Below, in pieces: positions 17,321 through 25,487 of a DNA stretch of 26,289 nucleotides; within the stretch, counting starts at the first letter, position 1; each line of letters opens with the position of its first letter. Source of the DNA: JANNAV01 sp031384695 (GTDB taxonomy: Bacteria > Pseudomonadota > Alphaproteobacteria > Rhodobacterales > Rhodobacteraceae); NCBI GenBank assembly GCA_031384695.1, contig JANNAV010000221.1, forward strand, positions 1 to 26,289. The letters run 5' to 3'. The notes beneath the pieces were generated by a model that did not search any database, was not told the DNA's origin, and saw only the letters and a program-made list of their open reading frames with translations. A program made the translations under genes and the position numbers.

Positions 17321-17373
17321 TCAAGGCAGGATCAACCCCGGCGGAAACACCACCCCTCTGCGACTCCACCCGC

Positions 17374-17958
17374 TTAAGGTGCCACAGGCGGCACCGTACC
17401 GTCACCCAGCACCGCGTCAATGCGCGTGATGGCGATCGGGGTCAGATCAATCGCCTCGAACCCCAGCACCACCGCCCGCTTGTCGATGATCGCATAGGCC
17501 CCGCGCTCGGCCATCAAAGCCCCCAGCACCGGCCGCGCCGCCTCGAAAAACTTCAGCTTTTCATCGTCCAACGCCTTTTGCAGCGCCGCCGGCCGGGCTT
17601 TCTGCGCCGACCGGATCGCCTCTACCCTGGTGTCAAAGGCCTGCGCCAGCGCCGCGAACTCGGTCGCAGGCAAAGTCGCCCTCAGCGTCGTTAGCGCGCG
17701 TTCTTCGGCGGCAAGCGCGGTTTCAATCTGCACAAATTCCGCCGCCAGCGCATCCAGCGCCTGCTTGTTGGCGCTCAGTGCTGCGCGTCCGAACTTTGAT
17801 TGGGTGAAAAACTGCTCCTGATCCAACGACAGAACCGGAATGCCCACCGCCGGCAATTGCTGTGCGCGCGCCATGCCCGGTGCCGCCAAAACCACCAGCA
17901 GCAACGCCAGCACCCCGGCGCACTGCCAAAACCCGCGCGGCATCCACCGCCCGCGCAT
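17374..17958 (-). CDS. OmpH/Skp family periplasmic chaperone
   Basis: This 194-aa protein has an N-terminal signal peptide: basic start, hydrophobic core GVLALLLVVLAAPG, and likely cleavage in ARAQQ. The mature part begins with the OmpH-like strand AVGIPVLSLDQEQFFTQSKFG and continues as a long, charged, Ala/Glu/Leu-rich helical section (about 65-140), the Skp tentacle. It ends with a strand pair (GAYAIIDKRAVVLGFEAIDLT) typical of the trimer core. Skp holds unfolded outer-membrane proteins on the way to BamA. The ATG at 17958 shares one base with the bamA stop (TGATG); ATG 17943 is an alternative start. Its position directly after bamA supports the call. Confidence 0.88.
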   Translation of the reverse strand: MRGRWMPRGFWQCAGVLALLLVVLAAPGMARAQQLPAVGIPVLSLDQEQFFTQSKFGRAALSANKQALDALAAEFVQIETALAAEERALTTLRATLPATEFAALAQAFDTRVEAIRSAQKARPAALQKALDDEKLKFFEAARPVLGALMAERGAYAIIDKRAVVLGFEAIDLTPIAITRIDAVLGDGTVPPVAP

Positions 17959-20336
17959 CAGAATTTCGTCGAGATCGTCAGGTCGAACTTCTGCTCAAGA
18001 TCATAATCCTCTTTCAGCAAAGCCTTGCTGAAATTGAACCGCAGCGGCCCGATCGGCGTGGTCCAGAACACCGATATCCCGATGGTCGAGCGCAGATGCA
18101 ACTGATCATCCACCACCACGCCATTGCTGCCCACCGTGTTGTCCAGATCCCAAACCGAACCCACATCCAGAAACAAGCCGCCCGTCACGTTGTATTCTTC
18201 GGGCAGACCAATGGGAAACTCCGCCTCCAGCTTGGCCACCGCAAAGGCGTTGCCGCCCAAAGCGTCGTTGTTCGACGCGCCGCCCAGATCAAACCGGTCC
18301 CGCGGGCCGATGCCATTCGGCTCGAAGCCGCGGATTTTCCGGGTGCCAAAGAACCGGTCGGTCACGCGGGTGGTATAACCGCCGAACGAGCTGACCAGCC
18401 CGCCTTCAAACACCGCGCGCACCGTCACTTCCTCTTTCAGGATCTTGGTTTCCGCCAGCGCCAGCGCCGTGGTCGAGACGTATTTCACATCGCCCCCCAG
18501 CCCGCCGAAATCCTGCCCGAACCGCAGCAGGATGCCGCCATTGGGATTGATCCCCGAAGTTCGGGTGTCATAGGAATAGGCATAGCCCAGCGTCGCCCCC
18601 AACAGCTTGCCCGCCGCCTCCTCCGCCTTCAGGATCGCCGAAGACCCGGTCAGCGGCAAAATCCCCGCATCGACGTTCTTCACCTCGTCCTGAAACACCC
18701 GGAAGTTCAGCTCCAGCCTGCCATTCTCGCTGACCGGAAACACGATGGCCGGGCTGATCGAGATGTTCGACGTGTCATAAAACGCATTCGCCTGCGTGGT
18801 GATCCGGTACACCGCACCGAATTTCAGCGCCAGATCACGCCCCAGCAGCGCCGGCTCGACAAACGAGATCGAAGAGTTGGTCGCATTCCCCCCCGTCGCG
18901 ATATCAATCCCCACACTCTGCCCGCGCCCAAGGAAATTCGATTCCGTCAGCCCCACCGTCAGGCCGATGCCGTCACTCACGCCGTAGGTCGCCCCGATGT
19001 TGAACGAGCCGGTCGGCTGTTCTTCGACGTTCACGTTGACCACCACCTGATCGCCGTCCGAGCCGCCCTCGGAATTCACTTCGGCATCGGCAAAATACCC
19101 CAGCGCCCGGATGCGTTCCGCCGCCTGCCGGATTTCGCGCGGATTGAACGGATCGCCCTCAACCGAACGGAACTCGCGCCGCACCACCTCGTCAAGCGTC
19201 GTGGTATTGCCTTCGATATCAATCCGCTCCACGAACACCCGCTGCCCGCGCGACAGCACAAACTCGATGTCCAGCGTCTGATTGCGGTCGTTGCGGGTGA
19301 TGCGCGGCTCGATCCGCACAAAGTTCAACCCCTTCTTCAGCGCCAGATTCTCCATCCGCGCGATATTGTTCTCGATGATCGCCGGCGTGTACGTCACCCC
19401 CGAGCGCAGCTTTTGCACCGCGATGAACTCGGCCGCATCCACCTCCGGTATCTCGGACACCGTGGTGATCGCGCCGATGCTGAAGCTTTTGCCCTCACGC
19501 ACCGAAAAACTCACGAAGGACGCATCGCGCTCGCGGGCAAGCTCGCTGGAGGCGTCCAGCACCTGCGCGTCGATATAGCCGCGCGACAGGTAGAAATCGC
19601 GCAGCAACTGCTTGTCGGTTTCCAGCCGTTCGGCAACAAAGCTGTCTTCCTTGATCAACTGGCGCAGAAACCCCGCCTGTTTGGTCTGCAGAACCTGCCG
19701 CAACCGCCGGTCCGAAAACGCCCGGTTGCCCACAAAAGACAGCCGCTCGATCTCCACCACGCGGCCTTCGCGGATCTCGAACACCAGGTCTACCCGGTTG
19801 TCCGACCGCCGGATGATGCGCGGATCAACCGTCGCTGCCAGCCGCCCCTGCACCCGGTAGATATCGGCAATCAGCGCCGCATCCGCCTCCGCCGTGCCCG
19901 GCGAATACACCCGGCGCGATTTGCTGGCGATGATCTCGTTCAGCTTTTCGTCTTTCAGCCGCTTGTTGCCCTGAAAATCCACCACGTTCAGCATCGGGTA
20001 TTCCTTCACCCGGATCAGCAGCGTGTTGCCCTGTGGCAGCAGTTCCACCGTCTCGAACAGCCCCGAATTGACGATCCGCTGATAGGCGTCATTCAACGCC
20101 CCCGCCGAGATCTCCTCCCCCCGACCGATTCCCGCCTTGCTCAAGATAGTGGCGGCCTCAACCCGCTGGTTGCCCTCGATCACCACGTTGGCAAAACTGT
20201 AGGTCTGGGCTTGGGTCTGGGTAAGCATCGGACCGCAAACCATTGCCCCCGACAGGATAATCGCAAAAATTGCCCGCGCGATGAAACCGGAGTGCCGCCC
20301 GCTGCGCCCGATATTTGCGCATACCATTTCAAGCAT
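17958..20336 (-). CDS. bamA: Outer membrane protein assembly factor BamA
   Basis: This is the Omp85-family protein that folds and inserts beta-barrel proteins into the outer membrane. A signal sequence (FIARAIFAIILSGAMVCG, cleavage near TQTQAQ) precedes five POTRA domains; the first starts SFANVVIEGNQRVEAATIL. A 16-strand D15/surface-antigen barrel follows, with the loop-6 motif KIRGFEPNGIGPRD (the VRGF equivalent). It ends in a C-terminal aromatic signature TISTKF. The start is uncertain: ATG 20336 is preceded by GGGGTGG, while ATG 20357 and the more distant 20423 are also in frame. 20336 suits the putative promoter upstream. The gene is followed by ompH with a one-base overlap. Confidence 0.94.
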   Translation of the reverse strand: MLEMVCANIGRSGRHSGFIARAIFAIILSGAMVCGPMLTQTQAQTYSFANVVIEGNQRVEAATILSKAGIGRGEEISAGALNDAYQRIVNSGLFETVELLPQGNTLLIRVKEYPMLNVVDFQGNKRLKDEKLNEIIASKSRRVYSPGTAEADAALIADIYRVQGRLAATVDPRIIRRSDNRVDLVFEIREGRVVEIERLSFVGNRAFSDRRLRQVLQTKQAGFLRQLIKEDSFVAERLETDKQLLRDFYLSRGYIDAQVLDASSELARERDASFVSFSVREGKSFSIGAITTVSEIPEVDAAEFIAVQKLRSGVTYTPAIIENNIARMENLALKKGLNFVRIEPRITRNDRNQTLDIEFVLSRGQRVFVERIDIEGNTTTLDEVVRREFRSVEGDPFNPREIRQAAERIRALGYFADAEVNSEGGSDGDQVVVNVNVEEQPTGSFNIGATYGVSDGIGLTVGLTESNFLGRGQSVGIDIATGGNATNSSISFVEPALLGRDLALKFGAVYRITTQANAFYDTSNISISPAIVFPVSENGRLELNFRVFQDEVKNVDAGILPLTGSSAILKAEEAAGKLLGATLGYAYSYDTRTSGINPNGGILLRFGQDFGGLGGDVKYVSTTALALAETKILKEEVTVRAVFEGGLVSSFGGYTTRVTDRFFGTRKIRGFEPNGIGPRDRFDLGGASNNDALGGNAFAVAKLEAEFPIGLPEEYNVTGGLFLDVGSVWDLDNTVGSNGVVVDDQLHLRSTIGISVFWTTPIGPLRFNFSKALLKEDYDLEQKFDLTISTKF

Positions 20337-20370
20337 TATCCACCCCAGTGCCACCATAAATCTCTGGTCT

Positions 20371-20399
20371 TGACTAGCTTGAAAGGCAGGGGTTGTCAA
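20371..20399 (-). promoter_or_regulatory. Possible bamA promoter
   Basis: On the minus strand a perfect -35 TTGACA (complement of 20394-20399) is followed after 17 bp by TAGTCA (complement of 20371-20376), a poor -10. A start of transcription near 20364 would leave a leader of about 28 nt before the ATG at 20336. The site lies in the gap after the 45-codon gene and could supply bamA independently of the upstream cluster. Confidence 0.3.
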
Positions 20400-20501
20400 A
20401 AGGCTGGCCATGCGCAAACCCAAAATCCGCGCAACAATCCGAACTATCTGTGGATATCTTTTCGCGCGGTGCCCAAGGGCTGCGGAAATTCCCCTGACAT
20501 A

Positions 20502-20639
20502 TCAGGGATGCAGGATCGCGGCCCCCAGAAACGCCCCGGCCAACAGCCCGACCACAACCGTACCAAGGGCAAATACCCGGTCCCAGTTCAGCCACACCAA
20601 CAGCGAAAGCCCCTTGTACCCGTCCATGACAATCTGCAT
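20502..20639 (-). CDS. Small single-span membrane protein, 45 aa, between rseP and bamA
   Basis: ATG 20639 opens 45 codons to TGA 20502-20504. The peptide begins MQIVMDGYKGLSLLVWLNWD and continues with a hydrophobic stretch (RVFALGTVVVGLLAGAFLGAAIL) ending in HP. One transmembrane helix with Gly/Ala packing faces is predicted. The frame stays open further upstream to GTG 20699, but a TTGACA -35-like element there suggests that part is promoter. The ribosome site (GCGGAAATG) is weak. The stop lies in a 6-bp hairpin (20492-20507). I do not recognise a family; placement between rseP and bamA suggests an envelope role. It is probably real, given the coherent membrane-helix composition in an otherwise unexplained gap of about 385 bp. 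Confidence 0.5.
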   Translation of the reverse strand: MQIVMDGYKGLSLLVWLNWDRVFALGTVVVGLLAGAFLGAAILHP

Positions 20640-20720
20640 TTCCGCGCCCCTGCAAGCTTTGATCCAAGTTGCTTTCATAGGCCCGGAATATGTCAACACT
20701 ATGGCTTCACCGCCATCGCC

Positions 20721-22058
20721 TCAGGCGCAAAACAGATCGTTGCTGACCGCGAAGGCCATGAACCCCAGGATCAGCACCAGCCCCGCCGTCATCAACACCT
20801 GCAACACCCGCCCCGAAGGTGGCCTGCCTGTCACCGCCTCGAACGCATGAAACACCAGATGGCCGCCGTCCAGCACCGGAATGGGAAACAGGTTCAGCAT
20901 GCCGATCCCCAGCGACAGCACCGCCAGCATCGAGAAAAACACCTCCGGCCCCGACCGCGCCGCATCGCCCATCACCTCCGCCATCCCAATCGGCCCCGAC
21001 AGGTTGCAAGACGATATCGCCCCCGTCACCACATGCCACAGCCCGGAAAGCGAGGTTTTGGCCACAAACCACGTCTGCGCGAACGCCAGTTGCACCGTCT
21101 CCAGCGGCCCCGCCCGCCGCACCTCCGGCTCAAACAGCAAACCGCCCGACAGGCCGACCAGCCAGCGCGTCTCGAACCCGCCCTCGGCCAGCGGCAGATC
21201 GCGCCGGTTGGCCTTCAGGCTCATCATGATCTCCTGACCCCCCCGCCAGATCACCAGCGCCACTGGCTTGCCCGCCGCGGCCTCAACAATCGGCGGCAAC
21301 TCGGCAAACGCCCAGATCGGCTTGCCATTGGCCGATATGATCACATCGCCCGCCTGCATCCCCGCCGCCATCGCGGCATTCTTGGAATGCACCTGCACCA
21401 CCACCGGCGGATAGGGGTGCGGCCCTTGCAAGGTGATGTCGGCCCCGCCCCGCTCCACCCGGTATTCCACCGAAGGTGCGGCTGGCAGCTTGCTTGCCAT
21501 TGCCACATAGGCCGTCATGTCCGGCGTCTCGATGCCGTTCACCGCCAGAACCAGATCGCCCACCTGCAGCCCTTGCGCCGCAAACGGCACCGTGCGCAAT
21601 TCGCCCACCACCGGCCGGTCGGTGGCAACGCCGACAACGCCGATCATGCCGATAAACACCACCAGCGTCAGGATCAGGTTGAACAGCGGCCCCGCCGCCA
21701 CCGTCGCCGCCCGCGCCCACAAGGGTGCGCCGTGCATGGTGTGCCGCCGCTCCTCTGCCGACAGCGCGCCCATCGCCCCCTCGTCGCGCCCCGAGGCCGC
21801 ATCGGCGTCGCCCATGAACTTCACATAACCGCCCAAAGGCACCGCCGCCAACTGCCAGCGCGTGCCCCGCCGGTCGGTGCGGCTGAAGACCACCGGGCCG
21901 AATCCAAGACTGAACACCTCGGCATGGATCCCCGACCAGCGCCCGACAATGTAATGCCCGTATTCATGCACCGCCACGATGATGGCAATCGAGATCAGGA
22001 AGAACAACACCGTCCAGGCCACACTGCCCGCGCCCGAAAGAACCGTCAGAAAATCCAC
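20721..22058 (-). CDS. rseP: Site-2 zinc metalloprotease RseP
   Basis: This 445-aa intramembrane protease cleaves membrane-bound anti-sigma factors and signal-peptide remnants. The active site HEYGH (31-35) lies in the first membrane helix, and the third zinc ligand is in NLFPIPVLDGGHL in a C-terminal helix. Two PDZ-like modules are visible between (around LQVGDLVLAVNGIETPD and GMQAGDVIISANGKPIW). Hydrophobic segments fit four membrane spans. ATG 22058 is 3 bp from the dxr stop, so it is in one operon with dxr and cdsA. This order, upstream of bamA, is conserved in many proteobacteria. The specific substrate here is not shown. Confidence 0.96.
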   Translation of the reverse strand: MDFLTVLSGAGSVAWTVLFFLISIAIIVAVHEYGHYIVGRWSGIHAEVFSLGFGPVVFSRTDRRGTRWQLAAVPLGGYVKFMGDADAASGRDEGAMGALSAEERRHTMHGAPLWARAATVAAGPLFNLILTLVVFIGMIGVVGVATDRPVVGELRTVPFAAQGLQVGDLVLAVNGIETPDMTAYVAMASKLPAAPSVEYRVERGGADITLQGPHPYPPVVVQVHSKNAAMAAGMQAGDVIISANGKPIWAFAELPPIVEAAAGKPVALVIWRGGQEIMMSLKANRRDLPLAEGGFETRWLVGLSGGLLFEPEVRRAGPLETVQLAFAQTWFVAKTSLSGLWHVVTGAISSCNLSGPIGMAEVMGDAARSGPEVFFSMLAVLSLGIGMLNLFPIPVLDGGHLVFHAFEAVTGRPPSGRVLQVLMTAGLVLILGFMAFAVSNDLFCA

Positions 22059-22061
22059 GCC

Positions 22062-23246
22062 TCACCTGCCTTTTGTCAGTATGCCGGCCACTTCGGTGGC
22101 CCTTACCCTCGCCAGATGGTCCATTTCCAGCACATCCTCAAGGGTCATCGGCGAATTTTGCCCGCCGCAGGCCGCCGCAACCTTACCCAACACCGCCTCG
22201 ACCACCGGCGCCATCTGCATGAACCCAAGCCCGCCGCCGATGAAATGATCCAGCGCCACTTCCTTGGCGGCGTTGAAGGCGGCCCCCGCCAGACCGCGCC
22301 GCGCCATCACCTCGCGCGCCAGCCTGAGTGCCGGATAGCGCGTATCATCCGGCGCGCGGAACGACAGCCGCCCCAGGCCTGCAAAATCCAGCCGCGCCAC
22401 CGGCAGGGCACGGCGATCCGGATAGTTGAGCGCAAAGCCGATAGGATGGCGCATATCGGGTGCCCCCAGATGCGCCATCACCGCCCCGTCGCGGAACCCT
22501 ACCATCGCATGCACGATGGATTCCGGGTGGATTATCACCTCGACCTGCGCAGGCTCAACCCCGAAAAACTCGCGTGTTTCAATAACTTCCATGGCTTTGT
22601 TGAACATGGACGCGGAATCGATGGTGATCCGCGCGCCCATCGCCCAGTTCGGATGCGTCAAAGCTTCCGCCACCGTCGCACTTGCCAGCCGCTCCAGCGG
22701 CCAATCGCGCAGCGCGCCCCCTGAGGCGGTGATGATGATCCGCTCCACCGCCGCCATATCCTCGCCCGCCAGCGCCTGAAAAATCGCCGAATGCTCACTG
22801 TCCACCGGCAGCACCTGCCCGCCATGCGCCCGCGCCGTGGCCATCAGCAACGGCCCCGCCGCCACCAGACTTTCCTTGTTGGCCAGCGCCAGCGTGGCCC
22901 CCTGCTCCAGCGCCCGCAGCCCCGGCACCAGACCCGCCACGCCCACAATCGCGCTCATCACCCAATCCGCAGGCCGCGCCGCCGCCTCGGCCATCGCCGC
23001 CGCCCCCGCCGCCACATCGATGCCACTGCCCGCCAGCAAGTCGCGCAACTCGCCCGCGCATTCGTCAAACGCCGTCACCGCCACCTCGGCCCGCAACGCC
23101 CGCGCCATCTCGGCCAGCCTGCGCACATTGCGCCCGCCGCTCACCGCCACGGTGTGATAGGCCGCAGGCCCCCCCGCCCGCATCACCAGATCAAAGGTGC
23201 TTTCGCCCACCGATCCTGTCGCGCCAAACACCGAGATCCGCCGCAC
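22062..23246 (-). CDS. dxr: 1-deoxy-D-xylulose 5-phosphate reductoisomerase
   Basis: This 394-aa enzyme makes 2-C-methyl-D-erythritol 4-phosphate, the committed step of the MEP isoprenoid pathway, using NADPH and a divalent metal. The NADPH-binding motif FGATGSVGEST (7-17) opens the protein. LANKESLV (121-128) and PVDSEHSAIFQ carry the metal ligands Asp149 and Glu151. ASGGALRDWP and THPNWAMGARITIDSASM follow, with MFNKAMEVIE completing the active site. The start is GTG 23246, one base after the cdsA stop. Its product feeds isoprenyl diphosphates to UppS in the same cluster. Confidence 0.97.
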   Translation of the reverse strand: MRRISVFGATGSVGESTFDLVMRAGGPAAYHTVAVSGGRNVRRLAEMARALRAEVAVTAFDECAGELRDLLAGSGIDVAAGAAAMAEAAARPADWVMSAIVGVAGLVPGLRALEQGATLALANKESLVAAGPLLMATARAHGGQVLPVDSEHSAIFQALAGEDMAAVERIIITASGGALRDWPLERLASATVAEALTHPNWAMGARITIDSASMFNKAMEVIETREFFGVEPAQVEVIIHPESIVHAMVGFRDGAVMAHLGAPDMRHPIGFALNYPDRRALPVARLDFAGLGRLSFRAPDDTRYPALRLAREVMARRGLAGAAFNAAKEVALDHFIGGGLGFMQMAPVVEAVLGKVAAACGGQNSPMTLEDVLEMDHLARVRATEVAGILTKGR

Positions 23247-23247
23247 C

Positions 23248-24030
23248 CTAGCCGCCCACCGGCAGCGTCATCAGCACGCGCGCCGCCATCACCACCACCA
23301 TCGCCCCCACCAGCGCATCAAACCGGTCCATCACCCCGCCATGGCCGGGGATCAGCGATGACGCATCCTTTACCCCCGCCCGCCGCTTGATCCAACTCTC
23401 CGCGATATCGCCCGTCTGCCCGGCAAGGGCGATCAGCGGCGACAGCCAGATCAGCGCCGCCCCGCCAAGACCCTGCACCCAGAACCCGTAGCCCAGCATC
23501 GCCGCCCCGATCCACCCCGCCACCGTGCCTGACCATGTTTTCTTGGGGCTGATGGCCGGCCAGAACTTCGGCCCGCCCACCAGCCGGCCCACGAAATACC
23601 CCGCCACATCCGATACGATCACGATCCCCAGCACCCACAGGATCGCCACCACCCCCGCCTCCTCGCGCAGCACGAAAAGCCCGTGCCCCGCCAGCATCAC
23701 CGCCGCTGCAAACCCTGCCGCAATCACCCGGTCACGCCGCGGGCTGGCCAGAACCGCCAGCACCGGCAGGGCCAGCGCCGCAACCGTCAGCACCCCCGGC
23801 ACCGCTTCGGCCAGCGCCAGCACCGCCGCCGCCAGCACCCCAAGCCCCACCGCCACCCCCGGCGCATCGGGTGCGGTCAACCGGCTCAATTCCCAGATCA
23901 TCACCCCGATCAGCACCGCCACCAGCAGCAGAAACCACACCCCGCCCAGCCAGATTTCCACCGCCCCCACGGCCAGCATCACCGCCGCCGATATCACCCG
24001 CGCCCGCAAATCACCCCAGCGCGCGCTCAT
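23248..24030 (-). CDS. cdsA: Phosphatidate cytidylyltransferase
   Basis: This 260-aa polytopic membrane enzyme makes CDP-diacylglycerol from CTP and phosphatidic acid, feeding all phospholipid synthesis. Multiple Ala/Val/Leu-rich spans cover most of the protein. The CDP-diglyceride synthetase signature is complete in SWIKRRAGVKDASSLIPGHG followed by GVMDRFDAL. The motif PKKTWSGTVAGW is also typical. ATG 24030 overlaps the uppS stop (ATGA); the frame opening further upstream to 24612 is antisense-like sequence inside uppS and was rejected. The stop TAG is one base before dxr. Confidence 0.95.
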   Translation of the reverse strand: MSARWGDLRARVISAAVMLAVGAVEIWLGGVWFLLLVAVLIGVMIWELSRLTAPDAPGVAVGLGVLAAAVLALAEAVPGVLTVAALALPVLAVLASPRRDRVIAAGFAAAVMLAGHGLFVLREEAGVVAILWVLGIVIVSDVAGYFVGRLVGGPKFWPAISPKKTWSGTVAGWIGAAMLGYGFWVQGLGGAALIWLSPLIALAGQTGDIAESWIKRRAGVKDASSLIPGHGGVMDRFDALVGAMVVVMAARVLMTLPVGG

Positions 24031-24767
24031 GCGCTGGCAACCCCGCCAAACCGCCGGTCCCGGTTGCCAAACCGCGCCAGCACCTGTGCCAACTCGTCCG
24101 GGGTGAAATCCGGCCAAAGCGTGTCGAGAAACTCGTACTCCGCATAGGCCGCCTGCCATGGCAGGAAATTCGAAGTCCGCGTCTCGCCAGAGGTGCGGAT
24201 CACCAGATCCGGGTCCGGCAAATCCGCCGTATCCAGCCGCGACGATATCAGCGCCTCGGTCACATCGCCCGGCAGCAGCGTCCCCGCCGCCACCTCGGCG
24301 GCAATCGCGCGGGTGGCGCGCAACACCTCGTCGCGGCCGCCATAATTGATCGCCACCGTCAGGTTCAGCCGCGAAAACCCCGCCGTCCGCGCCTCGATCC
24401 CCGCCATAAGGCGCTGCAATTTCGCGTCCAGACGGCTGCGGTCGCCGATAAAGCGCATCCGCACGCCTTCCGCCGCCAGCCGGTCGGCCTCGCGCTCGAT
24501 ATAACGGGCAAAGATCGACATCAGCCCCAGCACTTCCTCGGTGGAGCGTTTCCAGTTCTCGGTGGAAAACGCATAGATCGTCAGCCACCGCACCCCCAGA
24601 TCGGGGGCGCAACGCACGATCTGCTTCACCCGCTCGGCACCCTTACGGTGCCCCACAAGGCGCGGCCAGCCCCGGTTGGTGGCCCAGCGGCCATTGCCAT
24701 CCATGATGATGGCCACATGCTCCGCCGCGCGCGGGGAGGCCGGTCTGGTCGTGTCGCTGGCAGCCAA
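24027..24767 (-). CDS. uppS: Isoprenyl transferase (undecaprenyl diphosphate synthase)
   Basis: This 246-aa cis-prenyltransferase condenses isopentenyl diphosphate onto farnesyl diphosphate to give the C55 carrier for peptidoglycan and O-antigen. The catalytic Asp23 lies in HVAIIMDGNGRWA. YAFSTENWKRS, INYGGRDE and the C-terminal PDPDLVIRTSGETRTSNFLP are family motifs. The start appears to be TTG 24767, with a run of G just upstream; no ATG or GTG lies between it and the conserved block that would keep the N-terminus. The gene starts 24 bp after frr and overlaps cdsA. Confidence 0.95.
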   Translation of the reverse strand: MAASDTTRPASPRAAEHVAIIMDGNGRWATNRGWPRLVGHRKGAERVKQIVRCAPDLGVRWLTIYAFSTENWKRSTEEVLGLMSIFARYIEREADRLAAEGVRMRFIGDRSRLDAKLQRLMAGIEARTAGFSRLNLTVAINYGGRDEVLRATRAIAAEVAAGTLLPGDVTEALISSRLDTADLPDPDLVIRTSGETRTSNFLPWQAAYAEYEFLDTLWPDFTPDELAQVLARFGNRDRRFGGVASA

Positions 24768-24791
24768 GCCCCCGCCCCCCTTGCTTGAAAT

Positions 24792-25355
24792 TCAAACCTG
24801 CATGATCTCGGCTTGCTTGCTTTCCAACGCCCGATCAATGCCCAATATCGCCTTGTCCGTCAAATCCTGCACTTCTTCCGACCACATCTTCTGATCATCC
24901 TCGCCCATCCCGGCGGCCTTGGCCTTCTTGATCTGGTCCATCCCGTCACGGCGCACATTGCGCACCGCCACCTTGGCGTTTTCCGAATAGGTCGCGGCCA
25001 CCTTCGACAATTGGCGGCGGCGCTCCTCGTTCAATTCAGGGATCGGCAGCCGGATCAGCGGCCCATCAGTGACCGGGTTGATGCCAATACCGGAATCGCG
25101 GATCGCGCGCTCCACCTTGGCGATCATCGCCTTGTCCCAGACGTTGATCACCACCATGCGCGGCTCGGGCACATTCACGGTGCCCAACTGGTTGATCGGC
25201 GTCATCTGCCCGTAGGCGTCCACCATGATCGGCTCGACAATCGAGGCCGAAGCCCGCCCGGTCCGCAAACTGGCAAACTCGGTTTTCAGCGCGTTCATCG
25301 CCCCGTCCATCCGGCGCTGAATGGCATCAAGGTCAATTTCCAGATCGTCAGACAT
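24792..25355 (-). CDS. frr: Ribosome recycling factor
   Basis: This 187-aa two-domain protein splits post-termination ribosomes with EF-G. The sequence shows the coiled three-helix domain (DAIQRRMDGAMNALKTEFAS), the hinge LRTGRASASIVEPIMVDAYG and the beta domain with PEPRMVVINVWDK. The C-terminal helix carries the conserved NVRRDGMDQIKKAK. ATG 25355 follows a GGAG about nine bases upstream and gives the usual length; a TTG immediately before it (25358) is possible but not preferred. It lies downstream of pyrH, the usual partner. Confidence 0.97.
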   Translation of the reverse strand: MSDDLEIDLDAIQRRMDGAMNALKTEFASLRTGRASASIVEPIMVDAYGQMTPINQLGTVNVPEPRMVVINVWDKAMIAKVERAIRDSGIGINPVTDGPLIRLPIPELNEERRRQLSKVAATYSENAKVAVRNVRRDGMDQIKKAKAAGMGEDDQKMWSEEVQDLTDKAILGIDRALESKQAEIMQV

Positions 25356-25396
25356 CAAAAGGCTCTCCGCTGGCCGAATGGCCGGTTTATACCAGC

Positions 25397-25430
25397 TAAC
25401 GCCGCGCTGGCTACAGGATTTGCGGCGTTA
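25397..25430. repeat. 9-bp inverted repeat in the pyrH-frr gap
   Basis: TAACGCCGC (25397-25405) is repeated as its exact reverse complement GCGGCGTTA (25422-25430) around a 16-nt loop. It lies between pyrH and frr, 42 bp upstream of the frr start. No T-run follows on the minus strand, so it is a possible processing or attenuation hairpin, or an operator, rather than a terminator. Confidence 0.5.
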
Positions 25431-25433
25431 AGC

Positions 25434-25487
25434 AAGGGCCGGGTGTCACGCAAGGGCTGGGTGTCACGCAAGCGCTGGGGCACCGCC
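25434..25487. repeat. 18-bp tandem repeat at the pyrH 3' end
   Basis: AAGGGCCGGGTGTCACGC (25434-25451) and AAGGGCTGGGTGTCACGC (25452-25469) differ by one base. A degenerate third unit (25470-25487) lies in the last codons of pyrH. The pyrH stop codon falls in the second unit. Confidence 0.8.

Noticed and set aside
17862..22724. A 1620-codon open frame on the + strand opposite ompH, bamA, rseP and dxr
   Set aside because: It is antisense to four firmly identified genes and runs across their junctions. Its His/Arg/Pro/Gln-rich translation has no domain pattern. It arises because the GC-rich codon bias of the real genes leaves few stop codons in one antisense frame.
24031..24612. An N-terminal extension of cdsA into uppS
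   Set aside because: The added residues are an out-of-frame reading of uppS. ATG 24030, overlapping the uppS stop, gives the normal CdsA length.
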